NCBI GenBank assembly: GCA_017744915.1
Contig: JAGIAH010000005.1
Coordinates: forward strand, 1 to 64,000
Source: Agrobacterium tumefaciens
GTDB lineage: Bacteria; Pseudomonadota; Alphaproteobacteria; Rhizobiales; Rhizobiaceae
Length of the DNA: 64,000 nucleotides
Reading direction: 5' to 3'
The position numbers were made by a program, and so were the translations under genes. This document shows, in pieces, positions 26,046 through 35,511 of this stretch. Positions within the stretch are counted from its first letter, which is position 1. Each line of letters starts with the position of its first letter. The notes beneath the pieces were generated by a model that saw nothing but the letters and a program-made list of their open reading frames with translations, did no database searches and was not told the DNA's origin.

Positions 26046-27641
26046 ATGAAAATGCCTGTACTTTCTTCCCGTCTCGCCGCGCTGGCGCTTGGCACGGCGC
26101 TCGCACTGCCGTTTGTTTCTTCCGCAGCCCTTGCGGAAGACAAGGTGTCGGTTGCGGTCAACACCATGCAGATATTCAGCTCGCTCGACCCGGCGAAGGT
26201 GACTGATTACACCGGCTACATGGCCATCGTGAACATGTATGACGGTCTGACCACGGTGAACGCCAAGGGCGAGATCGTGCCACATCTGGCGAAATCCTGG
26301 GAGATTTCGCCAGATGGCCTGACCTACACCTTCCACCTGCGCGACGATGCGAAGTTTCAGGATGGCACGGCGGTAAAGGCTGCCGATCTCGTCTGGTCGA
26401 TCCAGCGCCTGCTCGGCATCAACAAGGGCCCTTCGAACCTCATCGTCGGCGTGCTCAAGCCTGAAAACGTGACCGCGCCGGACGACGCGACGCTGGTCAT
26501 GAAGATCGAGCGCCAATTCTCGCCTTTCATGGCGGCAACGCCCTTGATGATGGCGATGAACAAGACGCTGATCGAAGCCAATGCCAAGCCGGAAGACAAA
26601 TGGGGCGAAGCCTATGTGGGTGAACATTCCGCCGGTTCCGGTCCCTACAAGCTCGTCAGCTACAATCGTTCCGCCGATATGGTCATCGCCCGCAATGCCG
26701 ATTATTTCCTCGGCTGGACGAAGGGCAAGCCGATCGATGAAGTGCGCTTCGTGCAGACCAGCGACGACGCCACCGTCAAGGCGCTGGCGGAAAAGGGCGA
26801 ACTCGGCCTTTCCTCGCACGGTCTTGGCAATGACACCTATGAATCCATCGGCCGGATGAAGGGTTACAAGCTGATCCAGACCCGCACCGCCGGCGGTTTC
26901 GTCATCAAGCTCAACACCAAGGTCTATCCGACCGACGACGTTCACGTGCGCCGCGCCATCGCCTATGCGACCGACTACAAGACGATCCAGGAAGTGATCT
27001 ATCCGGGCTTCGATATGAAGGGACCGCTTTCCGACGCGTTCAAGGATGCGCATAACGGCGACATCCAGCCGGGCGTCTACGACCTTGAAAAAGCCAAGGA
27101 AGAGCTGGCCAAGTCTAAATATGCCGGCCAGAAGATCACGCTGGTCAACAGCTATGTCGCGTCGCTCGCCTTCGAGGCCGAAGTGGCGTTGCTCTTGCAG
27201 TCCAGCCTCGAGCAGATCGGTATCACGCTCGATATCAAGCCGGAGCCTTGGAACCGTATCGTCGAGCTGTCTTCCAAGCCGGAAACCACGCCGGCATCGA
27301 CGCAGGTGAACATTTCGCCGACCTATCCGTCGCCGGACGCGATGTTCTACAACCAGTATCATTCCAAGGCTTCCGGCACCTGGATGTCGATGGAATGGCT
27401 GCAGAATGCGGAAATCGACGGCCTGATCGACAAGGTTCGCGCCACCACCGATGTCAACGATCAGAACGCCACCTACAAGGAACTGCAGACGAAGATCGCC
27501 GACCTTCAGCCGGACGTCTGGGCAGTCGCGCCGAACCGCCGTTATGCGGCGAACAAGTGCCTTCAGGGTTACGAGTTCATTCCCATGCAGAGCTGGGACC
27601 TGAACTTCTCCAATTTCCATTGGGACTGCAAGGCGGAGTGA
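26046..27641 (+). CDS. ABC transporter substrate-binding protein, family 5
   Basis: 531 residues. A Sec signal peptide (MKMPVLSSRLAALALGTALA, cleavage after AALA near residue 30) leads a periplasmic binding protein of the peptide/nickel class (SBP_bac_5): PHLAKSWEISPDGLTYTFHLRDDAKFQDG is the family signature, followed by the PYKL and VRRAIAYATD segments. It delivers ligand to the DppBC/DF-like transporter encoded upstream. A strong AAAGAGGAGAA precedes the ATG. Two stem-loops follow the gene, the first containing its stop codon. Confidence 0.94.
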   Translation: MKMPVLSSRLAALALGTALALPFVSSAALAEDKVSVAVNTMQIFSSLDPAKVTDYTGYMAIVNMYDGLTTVNAKGEIVPHLAKSWEISPDGLTYTFHLRDDAKFQDGTAVKAADLVWSIQRLLGINKGPSNLIVGVLKPENVTAPDDATLVMKIERQFSPFMAATPLMMAMNKTLIEANAKPEDKWGEAYVGEHSAGSGPYKLVSYNRSADMVIARNADYFLGWTKGKPIDEVRFVQTSDDATVKALAEKGELGLSSHGLGNDTYESIGRMKGYKLIQTRTAGGFVIKLNTKVYPTDDVHVRRAIAYATDYKTIQEVIYPGFDMKGPLSDAFKDAHNGDIQPGVYDLEKAKEELAKSKYAGQKITLVNSYVASLAFEAEVALLLQSSLEQIGITLDIKPEPWNRIVELSSKPETTPASTQVNISPTYPSPDAMFYNQYHSKASGTWMSMEWLQNAEIDGLIDKVRATTDVNDQNATYKELQTKIADLQPDVWAVAPNRRYAANKCLQGYEFIPMQSWDLNFSNFHWDCKAE

Positions 27642-27681
27642 TCTCCGCCTCATGAAAACCGGCCCCGCCATAAAGGCGGGG
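27632..27681 (+). other. Two tandem stem-loops at the end of the binding-protein gene
   Basis: GGCGGAG/CTCCGCC (27632-27649, loop TGAT containing the stop codon) and CCCCGCC/GGCGGGG (27663-27681, loop ATAAA), both with perfect 7-bp stems. No U-run follows. This is the classic position for elements that stabilise binding-protein mRNA while limiting read-through to downstream genes, here the second DUF917/hydantoinase set. Confidence 0.6.
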
Positions 27682-27758
27682 TTGGCCAGACTTGGAACTT
27701 CAAAGGGAAGGAGCATCGCTTGCGGCCGGAACGGCTGTGGCATGCCCGAGGATGACGC

Positions 27759-28835
27759 ATGATCCAGGAATTTTCCGAAGACGATATCGAACCTCTGGCC
27801 ACCGGCGCCTGGATTCTGGGAACGGGCGGTGGCGGCAATCCCTATATCTCGACGCTTAATCTGCGCCGCCTCTATGCCGAGGGACGACGGGTGAAGGTGA
27901 TGGACCCGATGGCGCTTGCCGATGACGATATGGTTGCTGTCGTCTCCAAGATGGGCGCGCCGCTTGTCGGTCAGGAGAGGCTGGGGGATCCGGTGCATCT
28001 CGCCCGCGCTGTCGAGGTGATGGAGGATTATCTCGGCAAGCCGTTCCGGGCGATCATGAGCGTTGAAATCGGTGGTTCGAACGCGCTGTCGTCCTTCCTC
28101 GCCGCCGCCGTGCTCGACCGGCCGGTCGTGAATGCCGATGCCATGGGACGCGCCTATCCCGAAGCGCAGATGACATCCTTCGCCATCGGCAACCTGCCGA
28201 TGTTTCCGCTGTCGCTGGTCGATGTGCGCGACAATGAGGTGATCGTAACGCGGGCCGCCTCCTGGAAATGGATGGAGCGCATCTCGCGCAAGGTCTGCAC
28301 CGAAGTCGGCTCCACAGCCGCCACCTGCAAGGCGCCGCGCACCGGCAAGGAAGTGAAGGAATGGGGCATTCATTACACCGTCACCAAGGCGACTGACCTT
28401 GGGCGCGCTGTGATGGAGGCGCGTGCGCGCCATGACGACCCCGTCCAGGCGGTTCTCGACCACGAGGGCGGCAAGCAGCTGTTCCGCGGCAAGGTGGTGG
28501 ATGTCGCCCGCGAGACCACGGGTGGTTTCCTGCGCGGCAGCACCACCATCGAAGGCATTGATGCCGACCGTGGTTCGCGCATGGAACTCGCCTTCCAGAA
28601 CGAATGGGCGGTCGCCTTCCGCGACGGCCAGCCGGTTGCCATGACGCCGGACCTGCTTTGCCTTCTCGACACCATCTCGGGTGGCGCCATCGGCACGGAA
28701 TCGGTGCGTTACGGCCAGCGTGTGACGGTTGTCGCCCTGCCCGCGCCGGAACTTTTGACGACACCTGCCGGCATCGCCGCCGTCGGTCCGCGCGCCTTCG
28801 GTTATGACATTGACTTCAGATCGGTATTCCCATGA
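27759..28835 (+). CDS. DUF917 (S-Me-THD-like) protein, copy 2
   Basis: 358 residues, homologous along its length to the protein at 24869 but clearly diverged. It shares the TGAWILGTGGGGNPYIS N-terminal glycine-rich motif, MSVEIGGSNALSS and NADAMGRAYPEAQMT, and ends with VGPRAFGYD (VGPAAFGYP in copy 1). It is about 20 residues shorter at the N-terminus. ATGA-coupled to the following hydantoinase gene, so the gene order (DUF917 then hydantoinase) is reversed relative to the first pair. Confidence 0.85.
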   Translation: MIQEFSEDDIEPLATGAWILGTGGGGNPYISTLNLRRLYAEGRRVKVMDPMALADDDMVAVVSKMGAPLVGQERLGDPVHLARAVEVMEDYLGKPFRAIMSVEIGGSNALSSFLAAAVLDRPVVNADAMGRAYPEAQMTSFAIGNLPMFPLSLVDVRDNEVIVTRAASWKWMERISRKVCTEVGSTAATCKAPRTGKEVKEWGIHYTVTKATDLGRAVMEARARHDDPVQAVLDHEGGKQLFRGKVVDVARETTGGFLRGSTTIEGIDADRGSRMELAFQNEWAVAFRDGQPVAMTPDLLCLLDTISGGAIGTESVRYGQRVTVVALPAPELLTTPAGIAAVGPRAFGYDIDFRSVFP

Positions 28836-30370
28836 AACGCATCGGTATTGACGTTGGCGGCACCAATACGGATGCCGTTCTGATCGATGGAGACACCATC
28901 GTCGCTTCCATCAAGGTCCCGACCACGCAGGATGTCCTGTCCGGCGTGAAGGCGGCACTTGCCCATGTGGCGGGCCATGTCGGCGCGGCGGACCGGCCGA
29001 TCGATGCCGTGATGATCGGTACCACCCATTTCACCAATGCGGTGGTGGAACGCGCCCGGCTTGAGCGGGTTGCGGCGATCCGCATTGCCTTGCCAACGGG
29101 TTCTTCGCTGCCGCCCATGTGTGACTGGCCTAAGGATTTGCGTGATGCCGTCGATCCGCTGATCTTCATGGTCCACGGCGGCCATGAATATGACGGCAGC
29201 CCGCTGGTGCCGATGGTTCCCGATGAAATCCGTGAAGCGGCGATGAAGATCCGCGATGCGGGCATCACCTCCATCGCCATTTCGGCAACCTTCTCGCCGC
29301 TAACGACGGAGTGCGAGGTCAAGGCGGCGGAGATCGTCCGTTCGGTCATTCCTGATGCACGCATCACGCTTTCCCATACGCTTGGCCGCATCGGGCTTCT
29401 GGAGCGCGAGAACGTCGCCCTTCTGAACGCAGCGCTGCAAACGCTTGGCAAGACCACGGTTCAGGCATTTTCGGATGCGCTGCGCGAAGCGGGCGTGAAG
29501 GCGCCGTTCTATCTGACCCAGAATGACGGCACCGTGGCGCTCGCGGATGTGGCCACCGCCAACCCCGTGCACAGTTTCGCTTCAGGCCCGACCAATTCCA
29601 TGCGTGGCGCAGCCTTCCTCACCGGGCTTTCCGATGCCATGGTGGTGGATGTCGGCGGCACCACCTCCGATATCGGTTGCCTTGTTGGCGGTTTTCCGCG
29701 GGAGGCGAACAATATCGTTCATATTGGCGGGGTACGCACGCTCTTCCGTATGCCCGATCTTCTGCCGATTGCGCTCGGCGGCGGCACCATCGTCGATCCT
29801 GAGACGGGCAAGATCGGCCCGCGCTCGGTCGGGTACCGCATCCTGACGGAAGCCCGCGTTTTCGGCGGTGAGACACTGACGACATCGGATATCGCCGTTG
29901 CCGCAGGCCTGATCGAGATGGGCGACCGCGACCGCGTGAAAGACCTCGATCCGGCATTCGTGCAGGCCACGCTTCAACGCATCCGTGACATGGTGGCCGA
30001 CAGTTTCGACCAGATGAAGACATCAGCCGAAGACGTGCCGCTGGTTGCGGTCGGCGGTGGGGCATTCCTGATCCCCGAGATGGTTCCGGGTGCGTCGGAA
30101 GTGCTGCGTGTGGAAAATGCCGGCGTTGCCAATGCGCTCGGCGCGGCCATGGCGCAGGTTTCCGGCGAAGTCGACCAGGTCTTTTCCGGCCTGAGCCGTG
30201 ACGAGGCCCTTGCGAAAGCCGAGACCGAAGCGCAGAACGCGGCAGTCGCGTCTGGCGCCGGGCGGGCAAGCCTCAAGACGCTTGAGGTGGAGGATATCCC
30301 GATTGCCTATCTTCCTGGCGGCGCGCGGCGGGTTCGCGTGCGGGTCATCGGCGATATCGCCTTTCATTGA
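28832..30370 (+). CDS. Hydantoinase/oxoprolinase-family protein, copy 2
   Basis: 512 residues, the full-length paralogue of the protein at 23320: RIGIDVGGTNTDAVLI at the N-terminus, IGTTHFTNAVVERA, FYLTQNDGT, ASGPTNSMRGAAFLTGL and VVDVGGTTSDIG all correspond. Both copies lack the large C-terminal extension of canonical HyuA. The start is well defined by the 4-base overlap with the DUF917 stop. The divergence between copies suggests two related substrates, or a hetero-oligomer, rather than a recent duplication. Confidence 0.88.
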   Translation: MKRIGIDVGGTNTDAVLIDGDTIVASIKVPTTQDVLSGVKAALAHVAGHVGAADRPIDAVMIGTTHFTNAVVERARLERVAAIRIALPTGSSLPPMCDWPKDLRDAVDPLIFMVHGGHEYDGSPLVPMVPDEIREAAMKIRDAGITSIAISATFSPLTTECEVKAAEIVRSVIPDARITLSHTLGRIGLLERENVALLNAALQTLGKTTVQAFSDALREAGVKAPFYLTQNDGTVALADVATANPVHSFASGPTNSMRGAAFLTGLSDAMVVDVGGTTSDIGCLVGGFPREANNIVHIGGVRTLFRMPDLLPIALGGGTIVDPETGKIGPRSVGYRILTEARVFGGETLTTSDIAVAAGLIEMGDRDRVKDLDPAFVQATLQRIRDMVADSFDQMKTSAEDVPLVAVGGGAFLIPEMVPGASEVLRVENAGVANALGAAMAQVSGEVDQVFSGLSRDEALAKAETEAQNAAVASGAGRASLKTLEVEDIPIAYLPGGARRVRVRVIGDIAFH

Positions 30371-30414
30371 TTGTAAGAGGCCCTGCCAGAGTGGGGCGAC
30401 GAGGGAGTGAGCAT

Positions 30415-31359
30415 ATGACGAAGATCGCACTGGCCATTCACGGTGGTTGCGGCGTGATGCCCGAAGACAGCATGACGGCAGCGGAATGGGCTGCGGCCCG
30501 CGATGATCTGGCAGCGGCATTGCGCGCCGGTTATGGCGTGCTGAAGGCGGGCGGCACCGCGCTCGAAGCCGTCGAGGCGGCGGTCGTCGTCATGGAGGAC
30601 AGCCCGCATTTCAATGCAGGCCACGGGGCAGCACTGAACGAAAACGGCATTCACGAGCTTGATGCCTCGATAATGGACGGGGCTACGCTGGCGGCAGGCG
30701 CGATCAGCGCATCCCGCGCCATTCGCAACCCGGTGAAGGCGGCCCGCGCGCTGATGGTGGATGAACGGGCCGTCTATCTGACGGGAGAGGCCGCGGATCG
30801 CTTTGCCGAGGAAAAGAGTCTGGCCACAGAACCCCAATCCTATTTCACCACGCAAAAACGCCTCGAGGCGCTGGCGGCCATGAAGCGCCATGCAGCCACC
30901 GGTACGGAAGCGACGGAAAACGAAAAGCACGGAACCGTGGGTGCGGTTGCACTCGATGCGGCGGGGCACCTTGCCGCTGCCACCTCCACCGGCGGCTATA
31001 CCAACAAGCCGGATGGCCGGGTGGGTGACAGCCCGGTGATCGGCGCCGGCACCTATGCGCGTGACGGGGCCTGTGCGGTTTCCGGCACCGGCAAAGGTGA
31101 GTTTTTCATCCGTTATGTCGTTGGCCACGAGATCGCGTCCCGCGTCGCTTATCTCGGGCAGGACCTGCAGACCGCTGCCGGCAATCTCGTGCACAAGGAT
31201 CTGGCTCCCCATGATATCGGTGCCGGTCTTGTGGCGATCGATGCAGAGGGCGGCATTGCCGCTCCATACAATACATCGGGCATGTTCCGCGGCTGGGTGA
31301 CGGCGTCTGGAGAGGCGTTTGTAGCCACCCACGACACTGCATATGAGATTAGGCTCTAG
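30415..31359 (+). CDS. Isoaspartyl peptidase/L-asparaginase family (Ntn hydrolase)
   Basis: 314 residues. This plant-type asparaginase/isoaspartyl peptidase is made as a precursor and cleaved before the threonine of KHGTVGAVAL (T174), which becomes the nucleophile. The N-terminal IHGGCGV, the NAGHGA segment and the substrate-binding VSGTGKGEFFIRY confirm the family. It hydrolyses beta-aspartyl peptides or asparagine. As the last gene of the operon, after an oligopeptide importer and two cyclic-amide type enzymes, it may process the opened product. It ends 20 bases from the convergent exporter gene. Confidence 0.9.
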   Translation: MTKIALAIHGGCGVMPEDSMTAAEWAAARDDLAAALRAGYGVLKAGGTALEAVEAAVVVMEDSPHFNAGHGAALNENGIHELDASIMDGATLAAGAISASRAIRNPVKAARALMVDERAVYLTGEAADRFAEEKSLATEPQSYFTTQKRLEALAAMKRHAATGTEATENEKHGTVGAVALDAAGHLAAATSTGGYTNKPDGRVGDSPVIGAGTYARDGACAVSGTGKGEFFIRYVVGHEIASRVAYLGQDLQTAAGNLVHKDLAPHDIGAGLVAIDAEGGIAAPYNTSGMFRGWVTASGEAFVATHDTAYEIRL

Positions 31360-31379
31360 GTCAAAAACCTCGGATCGAC

Positions 31380-33329
31380 TCACTTGCGCTTGACCATTCT
31401 GCGAAGCATGGAACCCGCTCTTGCCTTCCGTGGAATGAGTTCAATGTCGCTGACAAGCTTGGCGCCGCCGTCCCGACGTTCCAGTGTAATTTTCCGGCTG
31501 TGAAAGGCTTCGAGTTCGGCACGATGCGCCACGCTGATGATCGTGGCATCGGGCAGTTCTTCGATCACCGTCTGCATCATCTTTTCCTGACTTTTCTCGT
31601 CAAGAGCGGCCGTCGCCTCGTCCATGACGATGATATCAGGTGCGTTCAGCAACAGGCGCGCGAAAGTCAGCCGTTGTTTTTCGCCGCCCGACAACGTCTG
31701 GTCCCAGGGCGCCTCTTCTTCGATCTTGTCCTTGAGCTGAGCGAGACCGACCTTGTCGAGCGCAGCGCCAATCTCTTCAGAGGTCCAGCTTTCGGCTGGC
31801 TGCGGATAGCAGACAGCGCGACGAAGGGTACCAGCGGGGATGTATGGCCTTTGCGGCAGCATGAACAGCCGGCTCTCGGCGCGAAAATTCACGCTGCCTC
31901 CACCCCAAGGCCAGAGACCTGAAATGGCTCGGACCAGTGTGCTCTTGCCTGACCCGGATTCCCCCGCGACCAATACTCTTTCACCCGCGCCGATTTCGAC
32001 GTCCGTCTCCTTGACGACGGCCGTTCCGTCGCCCAGAGAAACGGAAACATCCTTGAGACTGAGTATCGTCTCGCCTTTCGTTTCCCCGCGCATGATCCGG
32101 CCGAGCGTATCGCTCTTTTCGGCCCGTTCGAGGCCATCGAGCGACATCATCAGCGAGGCAACACGCCGGGCGCACGCATTCCAGTCGGCGAGACGCGGAT
32201 AATTGTCGACCAGCCAGCCAAACGCGGACTGAACAATCGTGAAAGCGGAAGCGGCCTGCATAACTTCGCCGAGCGACATGCTTCCATCGAGAAACTTGGG
32301 TGCACACAGAAGAAGTGGTACGACGGGCGCAATCAGCATCGAGCCATTCGAGACGACCGTTGTGCGCATATATTGCTGCGCCACGAGACGCCACTGCCGC
32401 CGAACATTGCCGAACCTCTTGTCGAGATCGCTTCTTTCTTCTTCCTCGCCGCCAAGCAGGGCGATGCTCTCACCATTTTCCCTGACGCGCGTGAGCGTGT
32501 AACGGAATTCCGCCTCGACCTGGTTTTTGACTTCGGAAACCTTGACGAAATTGCGGGCGATGAAGGCAATGGATGTCGAGGTGATGGTGGCATAGATGAC
32601 GGCCGCGACGACAAGGAAACCGGGGATCGTGATCCATATACCGCCGATCGACAGCGTCAGAGCGCCGCCAATCGTCCACAGGACAATGATGAAGGTGGAG
32701 GCAGACACGAAGGCGGCGATGACACCGGAAACAAAGTCCACCGGCGCCTCCGTTGCTATGCGCATATCCTCCGAGAGCCGCGCTTCGGGATTTTGGTGGT
32801 CACCATCGATCAGGTTCAGCTGATAGTATCGGCCATTTGCGATCCACCTGCCGACGAGCGCCTTCGTGAGCCAGGAACGCCAGCGCCGTTGAACACGCAT
32901 TCTCACATAAACCTGTGAGGTGACGATGAAGACGCTACCCAGGACCAGCGGGGGGAATATGGAGGCGAGAAAATAAACCGTCGACGCGTCCCGTTTTTCG
33001 ATGGCGTCGAAAATCCCGCGATTCCAGATGTTGATGCCGTACTGAAAGCCGACATTTATACCGATCATCACCAATAGGCCGAGCGTGAACGGCCACGCGA
33101 GCGCATCACCACGCCGGCTCCAGAAACCCCGGGCGCTGATCCAGAAGCGTTTCAGCAGATATTTCCTGCGAACCTCCTCCGCCTGTTCCGGGGTCAAGTC
33201 TGACGCAGGTTCCATCTCTTCCGGCGGAGGCGGATCATCGGTGTCAGGAGCATCCTTTGCGGATGCGGTTTGGGTGCCAGTCTCGTCGGCACCAACGACC
33301 GGTTTCGGTCCTGCGTCTTTGTCGATCAT
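31380..33329 (-). CDS. ABC exporter-type permease/ATPase (SbmA/BacA-YddA family)
   Basis: 649 residues. A long, Pro/Glu-rich N-terminal cytoplasmic stretch precedes about six membrane segments of the ABC_membrane_2 class (RWIANGRYYQLNLIDGDHQNPEARLSEDMR is characteristic), then a single ATPase domain (Walker A GESGSGKST, signature LSGGEKQRL, Walker B IIVMDEATAALD). It acts as a homodimer in the inner membrane. Relatives with the ATPase fused include YddA; SbmA/BacA lack it and import peptides in rhizobia. The substrate here is unknown. Convergent with the asparaginase gene, with no operon partner. Confidence 0.88.
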   Translation of the reverse strand: MIDKDAGPKPVVGADETGTQTASAKDAPDTDDPPPPEEMEPASDLTPEQAEEVRRKYLLKRFWISARGFWSRRGDALAWPFTLGLLVMIGINVGFQYGINIWNRGIFDAIEKRDASTVYFLASIFPPLVLGSVFIVTSQVYVRMRVQRRWRSWLTKALVGRWIANGRYYQLNLIDGDHQNPEARLSEDMRIATEAPVDFVSGVIAAFVSASTFIIVLWTIGGALTLSIGGIWITIPGFLVVAAVIYATITSTSIAFIARNFVKVSEVKNQVEAEFRYTLTRVRENGESIALLGGEEEERSDLDKRFGNVRRQWRLVAQQYMRTTVVSNGSMLIAPVVPLLLCAPKFLDGSMSLGEVMQAASAFTIVQSAFGWLVDNYPRLADWNACARRVASLMMSLDGLERAEKSDTLGRIMRGETKGETILSLKDVSVSLGDGTAVVKETDVEIGAGERVLVAGESGSGKSTLVRAISGLWPWGGGSVNFRAESRLFMLPQRPYIPAGTLRRAVCYPQPAESWTSEEIGAALDKVGLAQLKDKIEEEAPWDQTLSGGEKQRLTFARLLLNAPDIIVMDEATAALDEKSQEKMMQTVIEELPDATIISVAHRAELEAFHSRKITLERRDGGAKLVSDIELIPRKARAGSMLRRMVKRK

Positions 33330-33360
33330 GGGCGCTAAACGAACGATGCGTTGAAAGGTT

Positions 33361-33374
33361 TCACGACTTCGTGA
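33361..33374. promoter_or_regulatory. 14-bp palindrome in the exporter/cyclase divergent region
   Basis: TCACGA-CT-TCGTGA, perfect 6-bp arms, 32 bp upstream of the exporter start. A possible operator for the exporter gene; nothing else identifies its ligand. Confidence 0.3.
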
Positions 33375-33582
33375 TGCCGCGTGAAATATAGTTCCGGTGT
33401 GGCGTCGAGCTTTTCAAAAGCCTCCGGATCCGCGACGTTCCGGTGTACCGCGCGACAGATAAAATCGATGGTTAACCGCTTGCTGATTTCGCGTTTGACG
33501 ATATGTCCTAGAACAACCAGACTCTGGAATCGGACCCGCCGCTGAGGTTTTCAAGACCGCGCGGCAAGCAGACGGCGCCATC

Positions 33583-35352
33583 ATGCGACTTAGTACCATC
33601 ACGAACCTGGCTTATGCCGTGACCCTGATACTCACGACGGTATCGGCGACCACTTTCATTCTGTCAGCCCGAAGCGCTTCTCAGGAGAGGGCGGCAATCC
33701 AGGATCATCTCGATGTGAGCGATCTGGCCGAGGAACTGGAAATCATCGCGGATGAGCGCACCGAGGAGGCGCGGCTTTACGTCATGCGTGGCGACGAGCA
33801 GCATCTGGCAAAATTCTACGTCGACGAAGACCAGGAAAAGCACCTCGAAAACGCCCTGGATAAACTCGCCGCGCGCAGTGTTTCGCCGCAAGAGGCAGGA
33901 TTATTCCAGAATATAAGAAAGAGCGCCGACGCACTGGATACGATGGAGCGCGAGGCCATCGGTTTCTATCGCTCCGGGCGCCAGAGCGATGCGCAACAGG
34001 TCCTGTTCGGCGATGAGCATTATCAACTCCATACGGGCCTGCTGAATAACGTCGCGACACTGAGAGACACTGTTACGGCCCGCACGCAGGCAACGGTCGA
34101 CCAGGCCAAAAGCCAAAGCGATTTCTACGGATCGATCGCAAAGGTGATGCTTACCCTGACCGCCCTGATGTTTGTAGCCGTGCTCTACTTCGTCCTGACC
34201 AGACGCGTTGCCGCCCCGCTCATCAGAATGAGCAATATCGTTATGCGCCTTGCCCGGCAGGATTACAGTATCGAGGTTCCCGACGAGGGACGTCGTGACG
34301 AAATTGGGGAAATGAACCAGGCTATCAGGATCTTCCGCAGCAACGGGCTGGAGCGGGAGCGGCTCGACGCGGAGCACCGCCGGAACCAACGCATCAAGGA
34401 CCTGATCCTACAGATGATGCATCGCATTCAGGCATGTCAGAATCAGGATGAATTGTCCGATGTCGTGTCGAAATTCATGCCGCAGATCTTCCCCGCCATT
34501 GCCGGCCGCCTGCTTGTGCTCAAGGAAAACAGTTCGCTTCTCCAATCGACCGGACAATGGTCCGATCCGTCGTTTTCCGCCCCGGAATTTTCGATTGACG
34601 AATGCTGGGCGCTGCGTCGTGGACGTCCCCACGCCAGCAACCAGGACGGCGACGATGTCGTCTGCCATCACCTCAAGGGGAGCTTCGGGACCGGCCTGTG
34701 CATACCGCTGACTGCGCTCGGCGAAACCGTCGGCCTGCTATATCTCGAAATTCCAGAGAGGAACGACACGCTGGAGACGGAGCGGCTGTATCTGGAACTT
34801 CTCGCCGAGAATATCGGCCTTGCCGTCGCAAACCTCCAGCTCCGCCAGCGGCTTGTTGGCATGGCAAGGCAGGACGCCCTGACCGGCCTTCTGAACCGTC
34901 GCTCACTCGACGAGGCGTTGAACCGGCATATTGAGAAACCGCCCGGTTCGCTGGCCTGCCTGATGCTGGATATCGACCATTTCAAGCGCTTCAATGATCG
35001 CTTCGGCCATGATGCCGGAGACGCAGTGATGCAATATGTCGCCCAGGTCCTTTCGGAAGCCATCGACGATCAGGGTGCGCTGTTCCGGTTCGGCGGTGAG
35101 GAATTCACCGTGCTGATGCCGGATGCAGGCATCGAGGATGCCACCAGGCTTGCGGAGAAACTCCGGCACGCCATTGAGCGGGCACCTTTCACCTACAGGG
35201 GCCGGCTGCTCGATCCCGTGACAATATCTATCGGTATCGCGTCCGCACCGGGCGCAGGAACTGTGAGCAGCGTATTGGAACGGGCGGACGCCGCACTGCT
35301 GAGCGCCAAACAGACCGGCCGGAACAGATGGGTATCGTTCGATTCCATGTGA
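33583..35352 (+). CDS. Membrane-bound diguanylate cyclase (HAMP-GAF-GGDEF)
   Basis: 589 residues. A membrane segment at about 7-27 and another at about 190-207 bracket a periplasmic four-helix-bundle-like sensor; HAMP (about 208-262), a GAF-like domain (about 280-415) and a GGDEF domain (about 425-589) follow. The active site is GGEEF (about 504-508, within RFGGEEFTVLMPD) and DIDHFKRFNDRFGH carries the metal-binding aspartate, so it should make cyclic di-GMP. An RxxD inhibitory site is not obvious. No EAL domain is present. A monocistron followed by a long imperfect hairpin. Confidence 0.9.
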   Translation: MRLSTITNLAYAVTLILTTVSATTFILSARSASQERAAIQDHLDVSDLAEELEIIADERTEEARLYVMRGDEQHLAKFYVDEDQEKHLENALDKLAARSVSPQEAGLFQNIRKSADALDTMEREAIGFYRSGRQSDAQQVLFGDEHYQLHTGLLNNVATLRDTVTARTQATVDQAKSQSDFYGSIAKVMLTLTALMFVAVLYFVLTRRVAAPLIRMSNIVMRLARQDYSIEVPDEGRRDEIGEMNQAIRIFRSNGLERERLDAEHRRNQRIKDLILQMMHRIQACQNQDELSDVVSKFMPQIFPAIAGRLLVLKENSSLLQSTGQWSDPSFSAPEFSIDECWALRRGRPHASNQDGDDVVCHHLKGSFGTGLCIPLTALGETVGLLYLEIPERNDTLETERLYLELLAENIGLAVANLQLRQRLVGMARQDALTGLLNRRSLDEALNRHIEKPPGSLACLMLDIDHFKRFNDRFGHDAGDAVMQYVAQVLSEAIDDQGALFRFGGEEFTVLMPDAGIEDATRLAEKLRHAIERAPFTYRGRLLDPVTISIGIASAPGAGTVSSVLERADAALLSAKQTGRNRWVSFDSM

Positions 35353-35354
35353 AT

Positions 35355-35434
35355 CGAAGAGGCATAGTCCGATCTATTTCGAAGCGCCCTGCCGGCTGTA
35401 GTTTCTGCGAAAATAGCGGACTACCGCCTCTTCG
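35355..35434. repeat. 80-nt imperfect long hairpin after the diguanylate cyclase
   Basis: Three consecutive stems pair across the element: 35355-35363 with 35426-35434 (9 bp), 35365-35371 with 35417-35423 (7 bp), and 35374-35381 with 35408-35416 (8 bp, one bulge). It starts 2 bases after the cyclase stop. No U-run follows, so it is either a factor-dependent terminator or a palindromic intergenic element of the kind scattered in rhizobial genomes. Confidence 0.55.
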
Positions 35435-35511
35435 CATGCGCCGGTTCTTCGAACTGTAAAAGCAAATTTTTAAAAACTGCGTTGACAGCTCAGCGTTTTT
35501 ATATTTCCTTG

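Noticed and set aside
25986-28463. 825-codon minus-strand frame covering the binding protein and the DUF917 copy 2
   Set aside because: It lies opposite well-supported plus-strand genes, shows no domain, is rich in His/Arg/Asp/Gly as antisense of GC-rich codons usually is, and would need two operon genes to be wrong.
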